A DNA stretch of 34,923 nucleotides from Oscillospiraceae bacterium (lineage in GTDB: Bacteria; Bacillota; Clostridia; Oscillospirales; Ruminococcaceae). Positions 1 through 8,165 of the stretch are shown here, piece by piece. The notes beneath the pieces were generated by a model. That model did not search any database, had not been told where the DNA came from, and saw nothing but the letters and a program-made list of their open reading frames with translations. Both the position numbers and the translations under genes were made by a program. Numbering within the stretch: the first letter of the stretch is position 1; each line of letters opens with the position of its first letter. The stretch lies in the NCBI GenBank assembly GCA_022788225.1, contig JALEVO010000146.1:1-34923 (forward strand), read 5' to 3'.

Positions 1-3000
1 ATAACAAACAGATTTATTATAAGCTCCCTGATAATGTTATTATTACTGACGCACAGAGCGGTCCTGTAAAAGAAAACGGAATACAGACCGGTACATATCA
101 GATAACGAGCGACGGATATATTATTATAGAATTTGATGCAAACTATGTTAAAGACGGTTCTTCGGAAATTACAGGTGATATTACATTTAACGCCACTGTA
201 AAAAAGACTGATTCAGCAAGCAATAAGGAAACTGTTACTATGGGCAATGTTTCGGTTGATGTTGATTTTTCAGCTACTTCTGAAACCAGTCCGGACCTGT
301 CAGTTGAAAAAAGCAGCAGCGAATATGACAGAACAAACCATACAATTGGCTATACTGTTGAGATATCAAGCGTAAACGGATCCGGAAACGGCGATATTAC
401 CGTAACCGATTATCTTGACGGTGCAGACAGCAGTCTGATAAAGCTTGATTTAACAGACGGTCAGACCATTGAGGTAACAAAGACTAAGGCAGACAGTACG
501 ACTGAAACTGTGACTGCAAACGTAACCGTCGGAGCTGACGGAAAAGTGACTATAAGCGGTCTTTCCGCACTTTCAGCAGGGGAAAAATATTCATTTGGAT
601 ATTCCGCACTGCTTACTCCGGGTACGCAGGCGACGATTATCAATGCAAACAACAAAATAAGCGTTACAAACGGAACGCTTACACATTCAGATGATGATTA
701 CCGCAGCGTTGCAACAGGCTGTATACTGACAAAATCAGGTACTTACAACGACAGAACTGATAATATCGAATGGGTAATTAAGATTCTCAATCCTGACGGC
801 TTAAATTTAAACGGTTATGCTGTTACAGATGAAATGCTTAGTCAGACTGTTCCGGGGACACTGAAAGTTCTTGAAAATGGCTGGAAACTTATTGAAAATG
901 CCGGTACTCTTGATGATACTGACAATACATTCACATTCGGCAGTCTGACAGGTACTGAATATCAGCTTGTATATCAGACAAAATCTCCTGACCACGGTGC
1001 AACTATATCCAATAAAGCCGCACTGAAAGACAGCTCCGGCACTTCTGTCAATGAAGATACCGGTAATGCATACGTCGGTTCGGACAGGCACTATATCAGC
1101 AAGGGCGGATATTCAAAGGGTTTTGACAGTAACGGTAATGTTAATATAGGCTGGTCTGTTGCTTTACAGTTTCAGGAGGGCGACTTTGCCGGACAAACCT
1201 ATACTGATACAATGACAACCGACAAAACGGAGCATTACATGACTGTAAGCCAGCTTAATTCCATTATCCTTACAGGCTCGAAACCGAATTATGAAAAAGT
1301 TTCACTTGCAAAGGATACTGATTATACAGTTCAGTGCTTTGACTCTTCCGGTGTCGAAATAACAGACCTGACAGCAGAAAATATTAAGATATATTCATTT
1401 AAGATAATTTTTGCTGACAATGAAACAATTCAGTCGCTTTCGGATATTGAGATTGTTTATGAGAGTACCGGAATAATAAGTGATACAATGGCAGTGGGAG
1501 AATATGTAAACTTTAATAACAGGGCTGAATTTAATACAGTTTATACTGACGCCTCCTACACTGAAACCAAAAAAGAGGCTTTGAAAAAGTATGATTATCT
1601 GGCAGAGGGACAGTCTGAAACATCTCATAAGACAACAGACCTTGACAAAACTGAAAGCGGAGATTACGTTCTCAAATGGGTTATTATTGCCAATGAAAGT
1701 AATAACTACGGAAGCAATGATGTTGAACTGACTGATACTCTGCCGGCAGGGGTAACGTTTATTGAAAGCTCTGCCGTTTTCATGAAACATAACGGTTCGT
1801 ATTATGAAACAGCTTCTGGTATGGAAACAGTTTTTGACAGTGAAAACAGTAAGGTCGTATTTAAGATTCCGGCGTCAGTCCATGAGGGAAAGGCGTTCCG
1901 CATTGAATACAGCGTGTCTGTAACAGAGGAGTATATTATAGCAAACAAGAGCGGAGAATTTACTGCTTTTGCAAATACTGTGTCCGACGGCATCAATACA
2001 GCTTCACAGACACAGAAAATATCTCTTCCGTTGATCATCAAAACAGGTTCTGACCCTGATGACACTTATGACGGTGACATTGTATACACAATTGACATCA
2101 ATCCGTATGCACTTGACTTATCTGAAACTGATACAATTACTGTAACAGACTGTCTGAGACATTATTCCAAAAAAAATGAAGACGGAAGTTTTATGTACAG
2201 CTGGGGATTTTCGGCTACGCTTGTTAACCTGAAAGTTTTTGACGCTGAAACAAATCAGGAACTTTCTCCTCTGGAGTATAAACTGACATATTCAGATGAA
2301 GAAGAATATACAGTAAATTATGCTAAGTTTACAGCACAACTGCCTGATGAAAGACATCTGAAAATACAGTATATATATCATCTTTCAATTAATACTGACG
2401 GAGACAGTGATTACAGAAAACCGTATGGAGGCAAGGTTGAAAATACTGCTTATATTGATTACGGTACAGGCAGTCAGGAATACTATTATCAGAATAATTA
2501 TGACCTTGAAAAGGAAAGTAATGCACACACTGCAACCTCCGACTATATCAGAATTTACAAGGTGGATTCCGGAAATTATGCTATACGTTTAGGCGGTGCT
2601 GTGTTCAATCTCTACCAGTGGCAGGAAAGCAGCTGGAAACCGCTTGCCGAACAAACTAAACAGGATGACGGCAGTATAACTCCTTCATGGGGAAATGTAT
2701 CTGATACGCCTTTGAATCTGGTTACAGACGATACAAACGGAAGTTATCTTCTTCCGGAGCTTACGTCTGGTATACTTTACAAACTGGTTGAGATACAGGC
2801 ACCGGAAAACTATGTACCTCGTACAGTGCCTTACTACTTCACACTTAATTCAATTCCGTCTGATTTGCCGGCAGATGTGCAGGTAGGGCAGATATCGACC
2901 CTCTTAAAGGGCGGTATTATCAATATTGATAATGAGCCAATGACAAATATTGAGATGAAAGTAAACAAGCACTGGGGTACTGGTACTTCTTCCCGTCCGG

Positions 3001-3764
3001 TTGATGTTCAGCTGCTGGTATCGGAAACACCGCCTGAACTGCCGGAAATGATTACGGTGAATATTACTGACAATAACGGCAATTCTCTTACCAAAAAATT
3101 TACAGACAATAAAACCGGAGATATAGTCTTAACTGTAGAAACCCTTAATTCTTACTTTGATTACCCATCTGAGTTTAAAATTAATGGTGTTAACAGTTCT
3201 GCTGTGACGCAGATAACACGTGGCTGGAATAACAGTCCCGATGATACTGATTTTGCAACCTGCTATGAATTTGAGGTAGGCAATGTCAGCGGTTCATCGG
3301 AAATCAATATTTATTTCTCAGATTCACAAACCTACAGCAAATATAAACTCCAGATGACAAACTGTACAGAAGTATCTGAAAGCGGTGATACTCAGGCTAT
3401 AGAAATACCGTCAGACGCGGTTCCGGCTGAAAACAATCCGACAGTTACACTCAGTGAGGCAAACAGCTGGACTTATATATGGACTGACTTGCCGCAGGCA
3501 AAGTCTGACGGAACGCTGTATTACTACTATGTTAAAGAACTGACTGAAATAAATGGTTACACAGCAGAGTATGATACAAACGGAATAAACGGCGGTGAAA
3601 TAAATATTACCAACCGGAAAGAAGCAGAAAAGCCCACTCTTCCGGCAACCGGAGGAAAAGGTGTACAAAGAATAATCCTGACAGGATTTATTCTTATGAT
3701 TGTTCCGGCATTATGCTATTACCTCATCAATCGGCGAAAAAAGTGCGGTGTGAACCATCGCTGA
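1..3764 (+). CDS. Large LPATG-anchored pilus tip/ancillary adhesin, 5'-truncated by window edge
   Basis: The frame is open from base 3 to the stop at 3762-3764 (1,253 residues visible), so the ATG at 240 is not the real start; signal peptide and N-terminus lie upstream. The visible protein is a string of beta-sandwich repeats of the adhesin/isopeptide type, each marked by a 'VTD-x-L' strand (ITVTDYLDG, YAVTDEML, VELTDTLPAGVTF, ITVTDCL). Then come Cna_B/prealbumin-like domains, one with a canonical E-box (YKLVEIQAPENY). The C-terminus is a complete sorting signal: LPATGG, a hydrophobic helix and the basic tail NRRKK. Position ahead of a backbone pilin and two sortases suggests the tip or ancillary subunit of a covalent pilus that contacts host or plant substrate; this is inferred from locus order. 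The pilin gene follows after 46 bp, with no obvious terminator, so they are probably co-transcribed. The ligand cannot be read from sequence. Confidence 0.9.
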   Translation, partial: NKQIYYKLPDNVIITDAQSGPVKENGIQTGTYQITSDGYIIIEFDANYVKDGSSEITGDITFNATVKKTDSASNKETVTMGNVSVDVDFSATSETSPDLSVEKSSSEYDRTNHTIGYTVEISSVNGSGNGDITVTDYLDGADSSLIKLDLTDGQTIEVTKTKADSTTETVTANVTVGADGKVTISGLSALSAGEKYSFGYSALLTPGTQATIINANNKISVTNGTLTHSDDDYRSVATGCILTKSGTYNDRTDNIEWVIKILNPDGLNLNGYAVTDEMLSQTVPGTLKVLENGWKLIENAGTLDDTDNTFTFGSLTGTEYQLVYQTKSPDHGATISNKAALKDSSGTSVNEDTGNAYVGSDRHYISKGGYSKGFDSNGNVNIGWSVALQFQEGDFAGQTYTDTMTTDKTEHYMTVSQLNSIILTGSKPNYEKVSLAKDTDYTVQCFDSSGVEITDLTAENIKIYSFKIIFADNETIQSLSDIEIVYESTGIISDTMAVGEYVNFNNRAEFNTVYTDASYTETKKEALKKYDYLAEGQSETSHKTTDLDKTESGDYVLKWVIIANESNNYGSNDVELTDTLPAGVTFIESSAVFMKHNGSYYETASGMETVFDSENSKVVFKIPASVHEGKAFRIEYSVSVTEEYIIANKSGEFTAFANTVSDGINTASQTQKISLPLIIKTGSDPDDTYDGDIVYTIDINPYALDLSETDTITVTDCLRHYSKKNEDGSFMYSWGFSATLVNLKVFDAETNQELSPLEYKLTYSDEEEYTVNYAKFTAQLPDERHLKIQYIYHLSINTDGDSDYRKPYGGKVENTAYIDYGTGSQEYYYQNNYDLEKESNAHTATSDYIRIYKVDSGNYAIRLGGAVFNLYQWQESSWKPLAEQTKQDDGSITPSWGNVSDTPLNLVTDDTNGSYLLPELTSGILYKLVEIQAPENYVPRTVPYYFTLNSIPSDLPADVQVGQISTLLKGGIINIDNEPMTNIEMKVNKHWGTGTSSRPVDVQLLVSETPPELPEMITVNITDNNGNSLTKKFTDNKTGDIVLTVETLNSYFDYPSEFKINGVNSSAVTQITRGWNNSPDDTDFATCYEFEVGNVSGSSEINIYFSDSQTYSKYKLQMTNCTEVSESGDTQAIEIPSDAVPAENNPTVTLSEANSWTYIWTDLPQAKSDGTLYYYYVKELTEINGYTAEYDTNGINGGEINITNRKEAEKPTLPATGGKGVQRIILTGFILMIVPALCYYLINRRKKCGVNHR

Positions 3765-3810
3765 ACTCGTCGTTAAAATAAAAAACTTTAAAATGAAAGG
3801 ATATGATTTT

Positions 3811-5361
3811 ATGAAAAAATTCAAAAAAGCTTTTAGCCTTATGACTGTTGTCATGATGATATTCTGTCTGAACGTCTTCAGTGTAAATGTGTCAGCAAGC
3901 GAATACACAATAACAGTCAGCAAACCGGCATCAAGCGATGTTTCAATTGCCGGACAGACGTTTAATGCTTATAAGGTATTCAGTCTTACTTACAGCGGTG
4001 ACAATTATTCCTACACCGCAGATGATACTTGTCTTGATGAAGACTATACAGAGGTTGCATCATCAGTGGGTGCTTCAGATGTTGCAGGTATTCTGACTGC
4101 TCTTGATACAGAAGCAAATGCCCGCAAATTTGCTGACGCTGTTTACAATGCTTATATTAAGGATAAAACTCCGGCTGTTGCAGGTACAGCAACTGTTGCT
4201 GCAGATGCAGAAACTGCGACCATTGATGTAAGCGAGGCAGGTTATTTCCTTGTATTCGGAACAGGTACAAATCCTGACGGAGCAGATGGAAAAAACACAG
4301 TAACTTCTCTTGTGATGCTCGATACGACTGATAAAACAGCTTCTATTGAAGTAAAGGTTGACGCTCCTTCCATTTCTAAGGAAATCAAGCATAATGAAAC
4401 TGATTCATGGGGCAATGTAGGTGACAATCAGATAGGTGATACTGTTGAATACCGTTTTATTTCCGATATTCCTTATAATGTTGCCAACTTCTCAAGCTAT
4501 GACTATATTATCCATGATACCATGACAGCAGGTCTTATATTTAATGAAACATCAGTTAAGGTATACAAGGACGAGGGAAAAACAAGTCAGCTTGCTGATT
4601 CCTATGTGACTGTAACCATGACTGATGCACAGAACTTTACTGTTAAGATTGATGTTTTAGCTGCTGTAAATGCCGGAGATTTGTCAGCAGATGACACACT
4701 GTATACATACTACAGTGCAACTCTTAATACAAGTGCGTTAGTTGCCGGTTCAGCTCCTGATTCAGCAAATCACAATGACAACACTGTATACCTTGAATAC
4801 TCAAATAACCCTTATGACACAACATCAAAGGGTCAGACAACTACTTCACAGGTATATGACTGGACATTTACATTTACTGTAAATAAGATTGACGGTAATA
4901 CACCTGCTAACCCTCTTGCAAATGCAGTGTTCAACATCAAAGATGGCGAAAATATTTTAAAATTTTCAAGTACTGAAACCAATGTATATGTTGTTGACCC
5001 AAGCGGTACAATTACAGATATTAAAACTGATTCAACCGGTAAATTTGTAATCAAGGGACTTGATGATGAAACTGAATACACACTTTCCGAAAAAACTCCT
5101 CCGGACGGATATAACAAGGCTGAGGACACTGTGTTCAGTATTAAGTCCGGATATAACACAGACGGAAGTCAGCTTACTTCACTTTCAGCTACAATCGGCG
5201 GTACAGCCGGTCAGCCGCTTTCTGTTAGTGTAATCAACAATTCCGGTTCGAAGCTTGTTGGTACAGGTGGTATCGGTACAACTATTTTCTATGTATCAGG
5301 CGGTATTCTGATGATTGTTGCTGTTGTTCTTCTCATCACTAAAAAGCGCATGAACAAGTAA
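3811..5361 (+). CDS. Major (backbone) pilin, isopeptide-forming, variant sorting signal LVGTG
   Basis: 516 residues. An in-frame ATG at 3793 exists, but the Shine-Dalgarno AAAGGA (3796-3801) lies inside that extension and serves the ATG at 3811, which also gives a normal signal peptide (KKFKK, hydrophobic core, SVNVSAS). The body has a fimbrial isopeptide-type fold, with a likely pilin-motif lysine around 'IEVKVDAPSISKEIK', and a C-terminal Cna_B domain with an E-box (YTLSEKTPPDGY). The sorting signal is LVGTGG at about residue 482, then a hydrophobic helix and KKRMNK. The second position is Val (codon gtt) instead of the near-invariant Pro of LPxTG. Location directly before a class C sortase and general size fit a polymerising shaft subunit. 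The assignment as backbone rather than ancillary pilin is inferred from domain order and locus position. Confidence 0.9.
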   Translation: MKKFKKAFSLMTVVMMIFCLNVFSVNVSASEYTITVSKPASSDVSIAGQTFNAYKVFSLTYSGDNYSYTADDTCLDEDYTEVASSVGASDVAGILTALDTEANARKFADAVYNAYIKDKTPAVAGTATVAADAETATIDVSEAGYFLVFGTGTNPDGADGKNTVTSLVMLDTTDKTASIEVKVDAPSISKEIKHNETDSWGNVGDNQIGDTVEYRFISDIPYNVANFSSYDYIIHDTMTAGLIFNETSVKVYKDEGKTSQLADSYVTVTMTDAQNFTVKIDVLAAVNAGDLSADDTLYTYYSATLNTSALVAGSAPDSANHNDNTVYLEYSNNPYDTTSKGQTTTSQVYDWTFTFTVNKIDGNTPANPLANAVFNIKDGENILKFSSTETNVYVVDPSGTITDIKTDSTGKFVIKGLDDETEYTLSEKTPPDGYNKAEDTVFSIKSGYNTDGSQLTSLSATIGGTAGQPLSVSVINNSGSKLVGTGGIGTTIFYVSGGILMIVAVVLLITKKRMNK

Positions 5362-5387
5362 TAAAACTATATTGTTAATGTCTGGCG

Positions 5388-5407
5388 GCGGAGGGGATCC
5401 CCTCCGC
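5388..5407. promoter_or_regulatory. Perfect 20-bp GC-rich palindrome between pilin and sortase genes
   Basis: GCGGAGGGGATC and its complement form an uninterrupted 20-bp palindrome in the 69-bp pilin-sortase gap. In RNA it gives an 8-bp G:C-rich stem with a GATC loop. No T-tract follows, so it is not a classical terminator. It could stabilise the 3' end of a pilin-only transcript or mark an RNA processing site that keeps pilin output above sortase output. It stands out strongly from the AT-rich surroundings. Confidence 0.7.
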
Positions 5408-5430
5408 TGAAAGGCGTCAGGGAGTGTTCT

Positions 5431-6282
5431 ATGAGAAAAAGGAAAGTGAGTGTTTCAACGGTAATACTTGTAATTGTTTTTCTTGCAGGACTCTCCGTGA
5501 TGCTTTATCCGATAATAAGCGATTACTGGAATTCCAAAACGCAGAGCAGAGTTATAGCAGATTATGATGAACTGTTGAGCAGTATGGATAATGATACCTG
5601 CAATGCACTTATGGAGAGCGCAAAGGACTATAATGATAAGCTTAAAGACCTTTACAATCCCCTTGAAAATTACAATGAAATCACAGGCTATGACGATGCT
5701 CTTGACGTTACCGGCACAGGAATAATGGGGTATGTCACTATTCCGGAAATAGAGGTTGAACTGCCGATATATCATGGTACAAGTGATAAGGTATTAAATA
5801 ATGCGGCAGGACATCTTCAGGGGACAAGTCTGCCAATCGGTGGTGAGAATACTCATTCTGTTATTTCAGCTCATAGAGGACTGCCGTCCGCAAAGCTTTT
5901 CAGTGACCTTGATGAACTGGAGAAAGGGGACAGGTTCACAATAACTGTTTTAAATGAAGTACTGACTTATGAGGTTGACAAAATTCAGATAATTGAGCCT
6001 GATGAACTTGATAAGCTTGAAATTGTTGACGGTCAGGACTATGTTACGCTTATTACCTGTACTCCATATGGAATAAATACCCACAGACTGCTTGTGAGAG
6101 GAAATCGTGTGGCAACTGAAAGTAAATTGTCAGTGAGAGTTTCGGCAGACGCCGTTAAAATTGAACCGATTCTGGTTGCTCCTTTTGTGGCAATACCTAT
6201 TCTTATCATTTTCCTGATTGTCATGCTGGGAATTGATAAAAACAAAAAAACTGACGGTGGTGAGGATAATGAAAAAACTTAG
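5431..6282 (+). CDS. Class C (pilin-polymerising) sortase
   Basis: 283 residues. Membrane-anchored transpeptidase expected to join pilin subunits through their sorting signals outside the cell membrane. An N-terminal helix (about 9-30) and a C-terminal hydrophobic helix (about 246-268) with a charged tail are the class C arrangement. Catalytic residues are His148 in SAHRGLP, Cys210 in TLITCTPYG and Arg219 in THRLLVRG. The lid region before the barrel reads YNPLEN (75-80), not the usual DPF/DPW, so the lid contact is altered. The start is supported by AGGGAG six bases upstream. It overlaps the next gene by 14 bp, so both are translationally coupled. Its natural substrates are probably the LVGTG and LPxTG proteins of this operon. 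Confidence 0.92.
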   Translation: MRKRKVSVSTVILVIVFLAGLSVMLYPIISDYWNSKTQSRVIADYDELLSSMDNDTCNALMESAKDYNDKLKDLYNPLENYNEITGYDDALDVTGTGIMGYVTIPEIEVELPIYHGTSDKVLNNAAGHLQGTSLPIGGENTHSVISAHRGLPSAKLFSDLDELEKGDRFTITVLNEVLTYEVDKIQIIEPDELDKLEIVDGQDYVTLITCTPYGINTHRLLVRGNRVATESKLSVRVSADAVKIEPILVAPFVAIPILIIFLIVMLGIDKNKKTDGGEDNEKT

Positions 6283-7249
6283 AAAAATTTCAGGTATATT
6301 TGCAGTGCTTTTTGCAATACTGGCTTGCATGAGCAATATAGTAAGCGCAGAAAATTCTGATTCGCTGACTATAATCTGCCGTAAAGAAAATGTGATTTTA
6401 AGCAATATGGAATGGAAAATATTTTATGTTGCTGATATTACTGAAAACGGAAAGTATATTGCAAAAGGTGATTTTGGAGATTATCCTGTGTCACTGGAGG
6501 ATAAGTCAGTTTCAGCATTGCAGGAGGCAGCAGGAAAATATGAAACATATACAATTATTGATGAAATAACTCCATTGAATCAGGGTGTTACTGATGAAAA
6601 TGGGAAAATTGTTTTCAGCGGTCTTGAAACGGGGCTTTATCTCGTTACCGGTGAACCGGTGAGAGTTGACGATATGGCTTATGTGCCGGTTCCGTCACTT
6701 ATTGAGCTGAGTGAAGGAAACAAGAATGGTGCATCATGGACTTATGATCTGACAGCTCTGCCCAAACTAAAAGTTCTGCCGGCTACAACGTTTATAAAGT
6801 CAAAGTATGAAGTAAAAAAACAATGGCTTAATGACAGTGTGGGAGTAAGACCGGAATCTGTTACTGCTGTATTATACAGAAACGGTGTTGAGTTTTCAAC
6901 TGCTGTTCTGGATGAGCAGAACAACTGGGAGTATGTCTGGAATGACCTGCCCCAGACTGCCGACTGGAAAATTGAAGAAAAGAATGTTCCAGATGGGTAC
7001 GCAGTAAGCTATACCGAAAGCAATGACACAGTCACCATAACAAACACATATACGAAAATTACATCTGAAAATTACACACCAACTTCCGATAACGGCAATA
7101 CACCATCTTCATCGGAATCAGGCAGTACATCAGGTAAGCTTCCGCAGACAGGTATGTTTATGTGGATTGTTCCGGTACTGGGAATATCGGGCATAGTAAT
7201 ATTCATTGCCGGCTGGTTTATTTATAGAAGAGGTAAAAATGAAAAGTAA
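6269..7249 (+). CDS. Small LPQTG-anchored pilin, probable pilus base subunit
   Basis: 326 residues from the ATG at 6269, chosen because GGTGAGG lies directly upstream and it begins a good signal peptide (KKLRK, hydrophobic stretch, NIVSAENS). An upstream ATG at 6218 would place 17 non-signal residues in front and sits inside the sortase gene. The N-terminal half resembles a pilin D1-type domain. A Cna_B domain follows (about 190-260, from KSKYEVKKQW to VTITNTY) with an unusual E-box region (WKIEEKNVPDGY). A Ser/Thr/Gly/Pro-rich linker leads to LPQTG, a hydrophobic helix and YRRGKNEK. The linker and conventional LPQTG suit a wall-anchored basal subunit, but an ancillary role cannot be excluded. 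It overlaps the genes on both sides. Confidence 0.88.
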   Translation: MKKLRKISGIFAVLFAILACMSNIVSAENSDSLTIICRKENVILSNMEWKIFYVADITENGKYIAKGDFGDYPVSLEDKSVSALQEAAGKYETYTIIDEITPLNQGVTDENGKIVFSGLETGLYLVTGEPVRVDDMAYVPVPSLIELSEGNKNGASWTYDLTALPKLKVLPATTFIKSKYEVKKQWLNDSVGVRPESVTAVLYRNGVEFSTAVLDEQNNWEYVWNDLPQTADWKIEEKNVPDGYAVSYTESNDTVTITNTYTKITSENYTPTSDNGNTPSSSESGSTSGKLPQTGMFMWIVPVLGISGIVIFIAGWFIYRRGKNEK

Positions 7250-7841
7250 AATTGGAATTTCTATGATGATTGCCGGCTGCTTTTCAATAATGGCTGCTGT
7301 ATGCATTGCGGGACTGAATATCTTTTCTGACGTCAGCAGCGGAAAGAAATCTGCTGATGTTTTAAGTGTTCTTGAAAATCAGATTGAAAAACAAAATGAA
7401 AATTTTATTTATACCGAAAACATAGCTGAAGAAAGTTTAAAAACGTTATCAGTCGGTGATAATACATTTACAGGTATTATTAGTATACCGGAAATTGGCG
7501 TCGAACTGCCGGTAATGAGCAGCTGGAGTTATGAAAACCTTGATGTTTCACCTTGCTTATACTATGAGGATTCCGGAAAGAAGGTTATAGCTGCACATAA
7601 TTATTCAAGTCATTTCGGCAGAATAAAAGAACTGGTTTCCGGTGATTATATTTTTTTTACAGATACCCGGAATAATATTACGATGTATGAAGTCATAACA
7701 ACGGAAATACTTGACAGTCGTGATACCGAAAAAATGATAAGCGGTGATGAATGGGACATGACCCTTTTCACCTGTACATTAAGCGGAACACAGAGGGTAA
7801 CTGTAAGAGCCAGAGAAATATCAGATTTCAAAAATAACTAA
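7239..7841 (+). CDS. Second sortase of the pilus operon (class B/D-like)
   Basis: 200 residues from the ATG at 7239, preceded by AGAAGAGG; the longer reading from 7206 lacks such a site. It overlaps the LPQTG pilin gene by 11 bp. One N-terminal membrane helix (about 6-29) precedes the sortase barrel (TFTGIISIPEIGVELPV onwards). Catalytic residues are His120 (IAAHNYSSHFG), Cys179 (LFTCTLSGTQR) and Arg186. There is no C-terminal helix and no class C lid, so it is not a second polymerase. It probably transfers the finished pilus, or the LPQTG subunit, to the cell wall. The class is uncertain: the TCT-SG-QRV-VRA signature is shared by several clostridial sortases not well placed in classes A-F. 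It is the last gene of the operon. Confidence 0.88.
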   Translation: MKSKIGISMMIAGCFSIMAAVCIAGLNIFSDVSSGKKSADVLSVLENQIEKQNENFIYTENIAEESLKTLSVGDNTFTGIISIPEIGVELPVMSSWSYENLDVSPCLYYEDSGKKVIAAHNYSSHFGRIKELVSGDYIFFTDTRNNITMYEVITTEILDSRDTEKMISGDEWDMTLFTCTLSGTQRVTVRAREISDFKNN

Positions 7842-7878
7842 TTTATTTTTAAAAAATTACCTGTTATATAAAAACTCC

Positions 7879-7923
7879 TGAATGCCATAATATTAGTGCG
7901 GCATTAATTAATTATAAAGGAGA
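7879..7923 (+). promoter_or_regulatory. Possible SASP promoter (sigma-G-like) plus ribosome site
   Basis: GAATG (7880-7884) and CATTAAT (7902-7908), 17 bp apart, loosely fit a forespore sigma-G promoter. The same bases form an inverted repeat (AATGCC/GGCATT, 13-base spacer) that could instead be a weak terminator for the pilus operon. AAAGGAGA at 7916-7923 is a clear ribosome-binding site for the SASP gene. Confidence 0.35.
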
Positions 7924-7930
7924 TTCAATT

Positions 7931-8110
7931 ATGAAAGGCGAATTTACTCAGAAGGGCAAGGAAGCTCTTGAACGTTTTAAGATGGAAGCAGCAAGTGAGG
8001 TTGGCGTAAACCTGAAGCAGGGTTACAACGGTGACCTGACAGCAAGAGAAGCTGGTTCAATCGGAGGCCAGATGGTCAAAAAAATGATCGATGCCTACAA
8101 GGTTCAGTAA
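7931..8110 (+). CDS. Alpha/beta-type small acid-soluble spore protein
   Basis: 59 residues. SASPs coat and protect DNA in dormant spores. The core reads LERFKMEAASEVGVNL, then LTAREAGSIGGQMVKKMI, matching the family's two conserved segments (L-FK-E-A-E-GV and TAR-NGS-GG--K-M). The germination-protease region is MEAASE, with Ala where Ile/Phe/Val is usual after the cleaved Glu. The start has AAAGGAGA seven bases upstream. It is a single-gene unit: the pilus operon ends 89 bp before it and a strong terminator follows. Ruminococci are not generally seen to sporulate, so this either marks hidden sporulation capacity or a DNA-binding protein used otherwise. Confidence 0.88.
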   Translation: MKGEFTQKGKEALERFKMEAASEVGVNLKQGYNGDLTAREAGSIGGQMVKKMIDAYKVQ

Positions 8111-8125
8111 TTATTGATATATGAT

Positions 8126-8157
8126 AAAAGCGGTATTGCATTTGCAATACCGCTTTT
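8126..8157. terminator. Bidirectional intrinsic terminator
   Basis: A perfect 15-bp inverted repeat (AAAAGCGGTATTGCA, TT loop, and its complement) with A-tract and T-tract as the outer stem. It lies between two convergent genes, the SASP (+) ending at 8110 and the coiled-coil gene (-) ending at 8166, and serves both. Confidence 0.9.
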
Positions 8158-8165
8158 CTGTGTTA

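Noticed and set aside
240-242. ATG as start of the large adhesin
   Set aside because: The frame is open back to base 3, has no ribosome site before 240 and no signal peptide after it; the gene is cut by the window edge.
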